Positions 29,461 to 39,363 of a DNA stretch of 54,941 nt are shown here, piece by piece; position 1 is the stretch's first letter, and every line of letters begins with the position of its first letter. A program made the translations under genes and the position numbers. Under the pieces are notes generated by a model, which did no database searches, was not told where the DNA came from, and saw only the letters and a program-made list of their open reading frames with translations. This DNA is from Branchiostoma floridae (Eukaryota > Chordata > Leptocardii > Amphioxiformes > Branchiostomatidae). The stretch lies in contig NC_049986.1 in the NCBI RefSeq assembly GCF_000003815.2, forward strand, positions 4,417,872-4,472,812, read 5' to 3'.

Positions 29461-32400
29461 GTACAACAAGGTCTTCTATGTTATCGTATCAATCCTCATA
29501 TTCGGTTGTCTTGAGCTATTATGTTACCAGTTGTCTCATATCATATGTCATAGTAACACTCACGAGTCATGAACTTGATGAAGTACTGGTCCTAGGCTGG
29601 AAGTCCATATCTGCAACTTGCAGTTTTCAGAAAAGTTTTGATTGCAGGTAGAAATATAGCCTAGATACCAGACCCCAACCCGATCTCAAAAATGGGGTCT
29701 GGTATCCAGGCTAGTATAGTAGTAAAAATAAGAATAAACTCAGTAATAATGCAAATTATATGTATTATTGATACATATGATGAAAGGCAAATTAAAGAGA
29801 TTCTTGTTTATTCTTTTCCTTTTCAAAGAACAACAACAGTGTCCAGTCAGCAAAGACAGGTGACCAAGCTCCGACCAGAATGATGCAATCTTCACCAGCA
29901 GGTAGGGACAGTTGCCATGTAGTTTATTGGAAAAAGGCTTTAAGAAATGTTGATTCATTCATATGTATGGCATCAGCATGTGCATCAATGTTCATATGTT
30001 TCCCAAAAAAGTTTTCGACCATTCTGTAAAATAAATCATCCCGGCAGAATGAGCAAATATATGCCTAGAATTGGAAAAGATGTCAGAAAAAAGATACTAT
30101 TACTAATGTTTTTGAATGCCAAAGTCAATTCTAAAGTCAAAGAAGATGTGAAAGACCAAAATATAACATACTCTGTGTGTTTAGAATAGTAATTTGTTCA
30201 ACTTTCCTGACCCCTAGATGTCATAATAAAGGGAACTTTTTTCCACACTTTTCTGTCTAAGTTTCTTTGCATGCTCCCATCAGTTTTGGGATTCCCAGAG
30301 GTTGCCATCCATATAATTGAAACAACATGGTCTTATGACATGTCAGTATTCTTATGCAACCTGCTGATAAGTAGCCTTGGGCACAATGCAGGAATGTACA
30401 ATCACAATGGGACATCATTGTAAAGGACATTAAATCAGCCTTTCAAACTCAATGATATATCAACTATCACCATACAATGCATTTATGGAGATATGATAGG
30501 GTTGTGTAGATATGGACGTATTTGTGATCGTTGCCTACACGAAGACTGTGATGTCTGCAGTCTCTGATGGCTGTTTCAATGTTTAGTCATTAGACGTCTA
30601 ACATGTGGAAATACTGTGTTTGTGAACAATGCTTGAGACAATATGTTCTGCACTACATTGTCATGATTAATTCCACAGGATCAGAAGTTTCCAAGACTGC
30701 CAGCCCCCCATCTCTGGATGTGTCCCCCATTGCTCCCCCTCGGCACAAAGGCACCGTGAGGAAGCTGACTGTAGCTGATTATGTTGTTATTGGAGGATAT
30801 GAGAAACTGGGCAAGTCATCTATATCCAAGGGAGAGAGCAAGAAGGTCAGTTTTCCCATTGTTTAGAAAGGAATGGACCCTTCCAGCCGAACACCATATG
30901 CCCCGCCCCCTGTTCAATCTCAGGTTCTATTTAAAAACCTCGGTCAAAAACGGCGCGAGTGGCAAAAACATGGCCACTGCCGCTATTAAGCTGAGGATAC
31001 CGACTGACTTCGGTTTAGCTTTTTGGGCCCTGAAATCCTCCCAGAATGGGAAAAAGAAAAATGCTATGTATTCTTTGTGGAAGGCTACATCCACTGGGTA
31101 CAGTCGTTTGAGGAGGGGACGTATATAGTTGCGGTAATTGCGATATAATTTCAGTCAAAGTGGAAGCGGGAGGCGCTCCATAATATTACCTTGTTGGTGG
31201 GAAAGAGTGCCCGGCTTCTGACATGCGGTCAATGCAGGTGTAAAGTTGGGTACGTATATATGTGACAGGTTTTCTACCGTGTTTGTTGCATGCATGGCAT
31301 GTGCATACATGCTCAGGAGAAAAAACAAATTAAGAAGAAAGCAACTTGGTCACTCACGGAGAGGGAGCTTGTACCACACGCCAAATATAAGAACCTACTT
31401 CAAAGTCCACTAATGTAGAGTCCCGTCTCTTCTACGTACACTGCTTTACATGCGCATCCTGTCCAGGAACAAAGTAATGCTATGTAGCGCCTACCCTTCC
31501 CAAAACAACTATACTCAGCCGGTATAGTCTGCAACAAAAAAGGCATAGAATTTTTCTTTGGCCATTTCTGTCCCGCTAGGGCTGCTTTTGACCGAGTATT
31601 CGAAATAGAACAGGGGGTTCTATTTGTTCGATATGGCGTTCGGCTGGAAGGGTCCATTGTCAGTGATCTGTATGAAAATGTGGTCCTACATGTATTGATA
31701 TGTTTCCTAAATCTAATGCTTAACCAATGTGATATCGGCAAGGATGAGTGAGTGAGTGAGTAATATCAGGATGTATTGATTAAGCTTCTCCATTTTGAAT
31801 GATTCAGAAAAAAGATAACAGGTCCCAAAAAAAGATACGAATGAGTCATAAAGTAATGCTTACATTTCACACACCACCAACAGTTGGAAAAAAAAGCCTT
31901 CCTATAGCTACATTGTAGTTGTTATTTTTTTCCAGTTTATCAATGCATTAGGCCTCACCAATGTTGTATATGAATAAAAAAAAAACCTTGTTATTCAATA
32001 ATTTTCCATCCTGATGAAGTCATTCACAAATGTTTTGGCCTCAGTTGAGTCATAGTCATAGTTTTGGCCTCAGTGACACAAAATGAGTCATACTCATAGT
32101 CTGCCTTTATGTTAAACTAGAAATTGAAATGATACAGGCCCTTTATGGGCAAACACTTCACACCACCAACACAGATTCCTCTCTCATTGCAGCTGAAGAT
32201 CTCCTTTAATGATTCTCCCACCACCTTTGAGTACCCCTCGGAGCAGTCTCTGCTGGAGGAGGATGATGGGAAGGGTGTTCAGGCTCCGGCAGGACTCCGC
32301 ACTACACCCAGTCTCACCACAGCAGCAGGGGACAAGGTGTCAGGTACAGCTAGAACATCAGACTTTCAGTTCAGGGCTGTCTCAACCACCCGTCCGTCTG

Positions 32401-33577
32401 TCCCTGGACAGTAAACTTGTGTGTTGGTTCATACAAAAATTTCATCCCTTCCCAAAAGGCTGAATTTTATTTTCATCAGCTTAAGATACTTACTCACAGA
32501 GTGATAACAGAGATTTTAAAAAAAGATAAAGAAGATTTAAAAAAGAAAATTAATAACATAGGAGCCAAAACAAAAATAGGACTGGAAAAACATTAAGGCT
32601 GGAGACAGCCCTGTTGGAATAGCCAAAGGCTTCATGTAAGGACTTTTTCTGTGACCATGTGTGGGTAGGACATGGCTAAATAGAAAATGAGCTGAACTTT
32701 AGTAGACTCAGCCATCAAATGTCGTCTCAGTAAAATCTCCAGTTCAATTTGAGTATTGCCTAGTTTTATCATATTGAGAAATATTGAAGGTTTACTTAGA
32801 GGTGTATCTAGAGATCTATCTAGAGGCTTTCAGATACTCTTCAGGGTTAGACAAGTTTTCAAAAATTCACTTGTCCTATCGAGCAAGTACATTAAAAAAA
32901 TTACTTGCCCGAACCAAATTTTCACTTCAAAATTTAAATAAATAATTACATTTTTCAATGTATTTTCACTTTCATAAATTTTCACTTTTGTTATTGGCTA
33001 TCCTTTCCTTTACCCTATCATCCAAAATCGATGTTTCTACTGGCTTAAAAATGACATGGACAATATAGGCAGGCATGCAACCCCATGTGCTGTCACACTC
33101 AGTGGTAATTTGAGCGGGTCACATCTGGAAATTCTTACTTGCCCGTCGGGCAAGTGGGGAAGCACTTCTGCTTGCCCGAACAGCACTTTTACTTGACCGG
33201 AACAATCGGGCTAATGGACTTGTTCATCCCTGCCTCTTTTATTTCTGTGCATTACTCTTTACCCCATAGGGGCATCCCGCAATTATTATTAAGGACGAAA
33301 TAGGTAATACTGTATTATTATACAATGCATTAGTATGCAAAGACTCAATTACACATATTTGGTTTCTTCAGGTGGCCTGCACTCATATCAGCCAAGCCAA
33401 GTGACATCTGATGTAGTAGCCGGACAGCAGCGCTCGGTGGCCAGCAAAGCTCCTGAGGCCAGCCAGCCAGCAGCTGAAGCACGCCCCGTGGAAATCTTTG
33501 CTGTGAAACCTTTAGCTGACAGTGAAGCTCCCATGTGGAGCAGTAGTTCATCCATGGCAAGTGCTTTACTATTCTAA
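27355..33577 (+). CDS. Taperin/phostensin-like protein (whole gene, 5 coding exons)
   Basis: Five exons (27355-29460, 29829-29901, 30679-30845, 32193-32343, 33372-33577) join in phase to about 900 residues; human taperin is about 710. The N-terminus (SLPQWKQVLVEQRQRK then LNRMPAWKRDILVRK) is the block shared by taperin (TPRN) and phostensin (PPP1R18). The C-terminus (VADYVVIGGYEKLGKSSISK, then KISFND and TFEYPSEQSLLEED) is their second shared block. KISF fits the RVxF protein-phosphatase-1 docking pattern. Family knowledge: these proteins bind PP1 and actin; taperin sits at hair-cell stereocilia bases. The middle is disordered, Lys/Ser/Gln-rich. One invertebrate gene probably represents both vertebrate paralogues, so no single symbol is given. 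Confidence 0.88.
29657..29713. repeat. Short hairpin repeat
   Basis: TAGCCTAGATACCAGACCCC and its near-complement GGGGTCTGGTATCCAGGCTA enclose 17 bases, in taperin-like intron 1. Probably a very short MITE. Confidence 0.75.
29829..29901 (+). CDS. Taperin-like exon 2
   Basis: Pyrimidine-rich acceptor TTTCAAAG, donor GCAG|GTAGGG. Reads NNNSVQSAKTGDQAPTRMMQ; no domain. Accepted because it bridges phase 0 to phase 1 exactly. Another donor inside (ACAG|GTGACC) would also leave one base and gives a shorter form. Confidence 0.62.
30679..30845 (+). CDS. Taperin-like exon 3 (C-terminal conserved block)
   Basis: Acceptor TCCACAG, donor AAG|GTCAGT. GSEVSKTASPP then GTVRKLTVADYVVIGGYEK and LGKSSISKGESKK, the conserved taperin/phostensin segment before the PP1-docking site. 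An 0.8-kb inverted-repeat element begins about 26 bases after the donor. Confidence 0.92.
30872..31659. mobile_element. Inverted-repeat element, ~790 bp
   Basis: AATGGACCCTTCCAGCCGAA and its complement mark the ends; the arms stay related inward (CCCCCTGTTC, GGTTCTATTT, CTCGGTCAAAA, AAGAAAAATGCTATG). No coding capacity. In intron 3 of the taperin-like gene. Confidence 0.85.
32193..32343 (+). CDS. Taperin-like exon 4 (PP1-docking motif)
   Basis: Acceptor ATTGCAG, donor TCAG|GTACAG. Opens LKISFNDSPTTFEYPSEQSL; KISF matches the RVxF docking motif for PP1 and FEYPSE is diagnostic for the family. An acidic run follows. Confidence 0.93.
32842..33232. mobile_element. MITE-like element with CAGGG termini
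   Basis: CAGGGTTAGACAAGT at the left and ACTTGTTCATCCCTG at the right, inner ACTTGCCCG/CGGGCAAGT pairs, and CTCTT on both sides as a probable 5-bp target duplication. In taperin-like intron 4. Confidence 0.65.
33372..33577 (+). CDS. Taperin-like exon 5 (C-terminus, stop)
   Basis: Acceptor CTTCAG, phase 1 join, ends at TAA 33575-33577. Ala/Ser/Glu-rich, with a closing EAPMWSSSSSMASALLF. The terminal ALLF could act as a C-terminal hydrophobic ligand, but that is speculation. Confidence 0.8.
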
Positions 33578-33771
33578 GACTTTAACTCCCCCCTCTCTTG
33601 GTGCACGATTAGAATAACATGAAATTTAACCATACTCTTTCTAATTCAAAAGGGAAAAATATATGTTAGAAAGGTTCAGATATTATCTCGACTTATCATG
33701 ATCTTGGATAGGACATCCTCCAACACAGATTCAAACCCGCATCCTAGTCCTCCACTCATTTCATACTCTGC

Positions 33772-33885
33772 TTAGGCCTACGAAAAAAGAAGTTGTGTTC
33801 CTGTTTTTAGTCCTGAAAAAATGAAGGTCGGTAGGTAGAGATTTTGTTTTTTTCTTTGGTTTTTGTAGACTTTGGCCCAAACTAA
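33772..33885. repeat. Dispersed repeat, inverted copy of the 11995-12115 repeat
   Basis: AGGCCTACGAAAAAAGAAGT, GGTCGGTAGGTAGAGATTTT and TTTTTCTTTGGTTTTTGTAG are the reverse complement of parts of 11995-12115. Confidence 0.5.
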
Positions 33886-34989
33886 AAAATAGAGATACAA
33901 TATAGTTTAACAATGCATAAGGACACGTATTATTTTCAATGTCAATGTTCAATTTTGTACATATTGGTTATGAATATGTGGATGAGCATTTTTTGTTTAC
34001 TTGCATAGCAAGCAGGCTGAAAAGAATGCCACCTGGAAACTATGTGACTCCACTGCCCACCACGAAAAAGTCTAGGGTCGGCAGTTTTTTCTAGGGTAAG
34101 TTGGGAAACAGGAAACACAACATTTTTTCCTAGGCCCTATGTGCCCTGCCCTACCCACTATTGAAGGCATTTCCACTTACCAGCCATCAGCCAATGAGAG
34201 GATATGCCATTGTGTTGTCCAAAGGAAAAAGCTTGTGCTGAATAAGGCATACTCATTAATAGTCATGATGTTTATAAACATGCTAGTATCACAGCTTTCC
34301 ACCAAGGTGGCTGATGCTCCTTTCTGCATCCAAACTTGTTCATCAGGTACCAAATTTTAGATCAGTGATATTTGTGTGATCACGACATCACTGAATGCTA
34401 CCTGAAAACACTTAAAAACCATCATCCTCTTGTTAAGAAAAACAACAAATAATGCCTGACATTGATATTTGTAAGCAAGACAGGTCAATAGTGCATCGGG
34501 CAGGATAAGTAAGCAGAGGTGAATCTTGAGAAGTTCTGCAATGCAGATTCAGCACTGCAACATTACCCCAAATCCACCACATCTATGTGCAAGCACCTCT
34601 TACCCTTACTTAGAATAGAGAGTGGCTGGTTCCAAATTTCAAATCATTTGACAGAATTTCAAGATAAAAGATTTTTGTATGAAATAGCAGAAACAATGTT
34701 TTGAAGGTCTGCATATAGATAAAAACATTGAAGCTAATGTCAAGACTAATTTGAATGCTTTTATTTCCATTCTACATGTACCACCATTCCATCTTCTAGG
34801 TCATATGGCTTTAATTTCGTAAAATAATGGCTCAAGCTGTACATTTTATATTGTATAAATGCATTAGTTTGAAATCGTGAGATGTCTGGAACAGCATCAT
34901 CTGTAGCACCTCATACAATGAGGATGAGCTGAACTGAAGTTGAAATCATTATAGATCTTGATTCTTGAAGGATACAAGAAAGTTAAAGT

Positions 34990-35100
34990 CATATTTTCAA
35001 ACAAGTCCGAAAATAAATTTCAGGTCATTTGGTTTAATAGTGTGAATTTGTGACACAGGAACCAAGATACAGTATACATTTTATGGATGGCCATTTTTAC
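34990..35100. repeat. Solitary copy of the ~161-bp satellite unit
   Basis: AATTTCAGGTCATTTGGTTT, ACACAGGAACCAAGATACA and TATACATTTTATGG follow the order of the unit in the array at 21640-22600. Confidence 0.65.
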
Positions 35101-36976
35101 GGCCTTTGCACATACTCCATTTGGTCCATGAAATGCATGAATGAAAGCATTGCACCATTCAGAGATACACATTTTGTGAGATGGGAGTGGAAAACACCCA
35201 AGGCCGTGTAAAAGCTGTACACTGTACATGTATGCCAAACACAGGACAGTTGTCACCCAATCAAAGATATTTGTACCAAGTCATAGAGTTAGCTGTTTGA
35301 GATCTACTGACAGTTCTTATTCATGATAATGCAGCACCTCGTTTTTACACATAAGCACAACATTGTTTGATACACCCTTACACAATGTATAGTTAGTCAC
35401 CTAGGAATGAATGTTATGTTACCTAGCCATTTCAGAGGGTAATTTGTCACATCTGTGCCTTGTCTGTAGTGATTATACCTGAGACAAATGGGTTATGTAC
35501 TGATGTAGGACAGCACTTTTGGTCATACAGAAATCAGTACTGTCAAGATGAACAGAAATGCCAATTTGTTACAAATGACTTTGACGTCCTGTGAAAAAAA
35601 GTGCATTTGTCTCAGTGAAAATACAGACACAACAGCGAAGATATAGTAAACCACACAGTTCTAGTGTAGCCTTGGATGAACATGTGCAAGTTCAATGAAC
35701 CTGCACTTAGCTGAAGTGTGACATTCAGACTGATTCGCTTACAGTTGACACTTACACCGTAGGGCAGAAAGACATGTAGCTGAAACAGATCTTGAAAAAT
35801 TTGGCAGATTTAGAACTGAAAGGAAAGAAAAGATGAGACCAAAGCTACTTAAGCTTAACCTTACCTTCTTTGTTTTCCTAACAAGATCTTGAACATCTCT
35901 GTTATGTGAACAGTTATTTTAACCATTACTATATAGATCCAACCATCCTAGGAGTGCTTATTTCCAAACGGTAGCCTTCTAACTTTTCATGTCATATCTT
36001 TAATATGAATTGGACTGTACAATTGTACCACTAGGTCCAGATCAAGCAATACCGGTAGCTTATATAATGCTGAATCTTTGGCACTACTGCATAAAATTAT
36101 TATTCATCATATGATGAAATGTGGAGTGAATGTTTTACTGAGGTGATGCACCTGTTTGAATTGAATTATCATCTTCAATAGAAAGTTACCGGTATCCAGT
36201 TGTGTAGTGGTCTTTTATTGATTGAAAAAAAAAAATGTTATGCCCTACTAAAAGTGTGCTGATAGGACGTAATGATTTAGCTGTGGCATATGGATTTTTC
36301 AAGGTACTGTATATTGGTATACAGATATATTGTTTTCATCAGTACTGCCCAGCCTTTAAGTAGGGGGTTGATCACTTTGTAAAGTTTGCCAAAATAGTGG
36401 GATGCATCAAAACTTGTTAATTTTTGCCCGCCTCCATTGCAATAGCTGCAAAGTCTGTAGGTTCCTGATTGTGAAGAGAGTAATTTAGTTGTTTCAGACA
36501 GTGACATAATGATAGGTAACAGATCAGGACCTATCATTCCTGTGTATATCCTATGTACAGGTTAGTTGCACCAATAATTACAAGTACCATTTTGGAATTA
36601 CTGGACCCAGTGGGTCACCAGTTATTTGTTATTCTGTCTCAACCAACCTATATGTTAAGATATGATGATTTTGCCACAAAATTGAATCTATGCGAGAAAC
36701 AACTTTAAACAATTATTGATATTGGAATAAAACATGTAAATACATGAACATGTATGTGAAACTTTGAAACTTTTTGATTTTGTGGTTAACAAAAATCATA
36801 AGTGATTGTAATACTTGTGTACTGTGAATTTGCCTATAGTGTGGTAGAATATATCATGCTCAATTAAACATGGAGGTTTGATTGAAGTTGAATGTTGTGT
36901 TTATATTTGAATGTGTCCCAATAGGCATTAACATAGTGAAGTGTGTATATATTGTAAGTACAGGTGATGTGGGATG

Positions 36977-37091
36977 GCCTGAGTACCATCCTCCGTAGTG
37001 ACCATTGGCTCAATACTTTCACTTGCTAACCACAGAGTTAGCAAGCGAAAGTACTGAGCCAGCAGTCACTATGGAGGATGGTACTCAGGCT
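36977..37091. repeat. Hairpin repeat / short foldback
   Basis: GCCTGAGTACCATCCTCC with its complement at the other end, and a paired interior (CTCAATACTTTCACTTGCTA with TAGCAAGCGAAAGTACTGAG). Total about 115 bases. Confidence 0.85.
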
Positions 37092-37222
37092 AGATGTGGG
37101 AAGTTCCTGATCAGACAAATATGCTAAAAGTAGTAACTGTACACAGAGTTTAAAATACTCAGCTGCATGGTGGACCATATTTTACTCTGTGCAGCACTCA
37201 TTCAGCTATTCTAAAGGGTATA

Positions 37223-37396
37223 CAGTGGAAGCCAGTTAATTGCACATCGGATAAACGCACACTTCAGTCAATTGCACGGAATCCCCAAATCCCGTGGTGG
37301 TGCGGTCAAACTGGGTAACTTTGCATTATCGCACACGCCGGATAATTGCACAGAATTTGCTGGCAAATTGGGTGTGCAATTAAGCGGCTTCCACTG
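37223..37396. mobile_element. MITE with CAGTGGAAGCC termini (Tigger/pogo-like)
   Basis: CAGTGGAAGCC at the left, GGCTTCCACTG at the right, TA on both sides, 174 bases. Inner TTAATTGCACA and TGTGCAATTAA pair. Termini and TA duplication fit Tc1/mariner-pogo type MITEs. Confidence 0.85.
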
Positions 37397-37446
37397 TATC
37401 ACCATGTAAGGGGCGGTGTAACTATGTCGTGTGTAAGCACGTCAAC

Positions 37447-37469
37447 CGATGATGATGATGATGATGATG
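37447..37469 (+). repeat. (GAT)n microsatellite
   Basis: About seven GAT units after GTAAGCACGTCAACC; perhaps the tail of a lost non-LTR element like that ending at 26943. Confidence 0.75.
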
Positions 37470-37739
37470 CACTCCAGCTACTTTCCAGATGAAGACTGCA
37501 TGTATTGTACGAACGGCCAACTGCTATGTGCAAAAAAGATCCAAATCAATGTTGCAACACCAGATCAGGCTAATAGTGAAGAAAATATTGAGCTATCATG
37601 CTGAGTTTCAAATTGAAGATATTTCTGTTTACTGTGATTTCGTAAATTTATCCACTTTCACTGGTTTTCAGCTGTTGCCTTTCTACTGAATCAGTGTTTT
37701 TACTCACGCTAAGTACCAATTTTCATAAATAACGAGGAA

Positions 37740-38005
37740 TGTTTCGAAATCTGCTGCATTCCAAGATGGGACTCCCAAACACAGGAGTAAGCATAAAATT
37801 GATAGATACCAATTATGCAAATGACCTAAATAATGTAATAAGTTCGAACAAGGTTAAAAAGAAAGGAGGGAGTTCATCATTAATGACGACAGGCTTAGTA
37901 AAGTTTAGTAAAAGTTGCTACCTGCGCCAGAAGAGCTCTACTCTACTCTACTTAATTTGGACATTAGTATAAATCATAAATTAGACATAAATCATGCAAA
38001 TGAGT
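37740..38005. repeat. Dispersed AT-rich octamer repeat
   Basis: Two ATGCAAAT sites (37815, 37994) and the shared GCTGCATTC stretch link it to the copy in SUCO intron 2. It lies between the taperin-like gene and ASPM. Confidence 0.45.
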
Positions 38006-38689
38006 GAAGAAGTGCCAATCAATGAAACAGCCTTCCTTGCTGAAATATCAAGAATTTTTACTTTGGACAGGAACAGACTAATTTATACCTTTATACCACA
38101 TCCAGGAGAGAAGGCTTCAGCACGACAAATGTTGCTCCGCTCACTTTTTTTTATTCGCTCAATTTCTGATCATGACCAGTCAAACAGATTTACAGAAGCG
38201 ATCTCAAATAGCATGAACAGGAACATTAAAGCTATGCTACTGTAACGCAGTTTTATCTCTGTGTCAACAACAACTTCCAGGCCTCCAGTAGGCACCCTAG
38301 GGGGTAGGGTAATGAGTTCATCACACTCCAGGCGAGTCCAGGGTGACTACAGGGGAGAACAATCAAGATCTCTTTGAAAACACTCTGAAAACTGTCATCA
38401 GACTCCCCACTGTGCAGTCAGGCACACAAGATTGTGATAAGCCAGTTGTGGGCGTGTTTCCCTAAGAAGAGTGGAGGTCCATGTAGGAAGATCACCGTTT
38501 GTAGAGATGTTTGTATGGTGCACTGATGTTGTAACTTCTCTCACTGAGCCTTGGTATTCAATGCTAAAGGGTAGATTTAGCTTACTATGTAAAGAAATGG
38601 CAGGTTGTCTACTTTATGTGTTGTCCAAATATTACGTAGCATAGTATTTTTCATTTCACGGCCTGTTTTGCAGCGTAACATGCTCCGTC

Positions 38690-39101
38690 AACTTTACACT
38701 TTGAACTTTGGCCGCAATATAAACAAATTACCTCCTCGCTTGCCGATTGGCTGCTCAAAAGAGGGGCGGCCCAAGGCACGTGACTTTACTCCATCCTGAT
38801 TGGTTGCTTAGAGGGGGAGAATTTAAACTGCAGGACAAAAGCGACCGTTTGGTATCAAAACTAACTGGTTTTAAACCGTCCTCTCCCTGCCTTATCGTTT
38901 AGACTCTTTAAATTCTTTTTCGAACGTGTCACTGAGGGATTTCGAAATCTCGTCATTGGCGCATTCGTATTCTAAACGGTCAGCAACACAGCTTTCTTCT
39001 TCGGGTAAATATTCTGCAAGTATGGCTGGGCCCGTGCCATGTTCGTTTGGTATCGTGCATTTTTCTGTGATACCAAGAATTTGACCAGTCGGGGAACGAA
39101 C
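38690..39101 (+). promoter_or_regulatory. ASPM promoter region and 5' UTR with cell-cycle-type elements
   Basis: Two inverted CCAAT boxes (ATTGG at 38746-38750 and 38799-38803), a GGGGCGG box (38763-38769), an E-box CACGTG (38777-38782), a TTTGAA (38700-38705) and two TTCGAA sequences (38919-38924, 38941-38946) precede the ATG. CCAAT pairs plus TTYGAA (CHR) elements are known from G2/M genes bound by NF-Y and the DREAM/MuvB complex, which fits ASPM. The transcription start itself is not determined. Confidence 0.5.
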
Positions 39102-39363
39102 ATGGATGGAAGCGGAGAGTGTGCAGCTGATGTACGGGGTATGACATGGTTCGACCCGTGGGATGGGAAAGGGACGATGTCCAGCCCGTCAGAGGAGACA
39201 GGAGAGGAACTCCCCGTGCTACAGTTGACTAACTTTGCTGTCACACCGAGGATTGGATTTGGCGTTGTCCGAGTTGGTGAAACCCAGACGAGGAAACTAC
39301 TTCTCCATAACCCTGAACCGTTTCCTGTCACAGTAGTGGTGGAAAAACTTCCACGAGCAAAAG
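39102..39363 (+). CDS. ASPM: ASPM exon 1 (start, ASH domain)
   Basis: The ATG at 39102 has a good context (A at -3, G at +4). An upstream in-frame ATG at 39039 would add 21 residues but has a weaker context. [20 protein letters not shown] and [20 protein letters not shown] are the ASH-domain strands. Donor AAAG|GTGTTG. Confidence 0.88.

Larger units (their letters stand above)
33578..36976. other. 3' flank of the taperin-like gene, no further gene recognised
   Basis: AT-rich; may include the 3' UTR. AATAAA-type signals occur near 35009 and 36725 but cannot be assigned. Contains dispersed repeats at 33772-33885 and 34990-35100. Confidence 0.45.

Noticed and set aside
29461-29514. Extension of taperin-like exon 1 to its stop as the true C-terminus
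   Set aside because: The conserved C-terminal block lies in later exons joined in phase, so the extension is intron read-through.
37994-38245. 83-residue frame MQMSEEVPINETAFLAEISR...
   Set aside because: Looks protein-like in composition but starts in a dispersed AT-rich repeat, matches no family I know and has no supporting context; left out as a gene.
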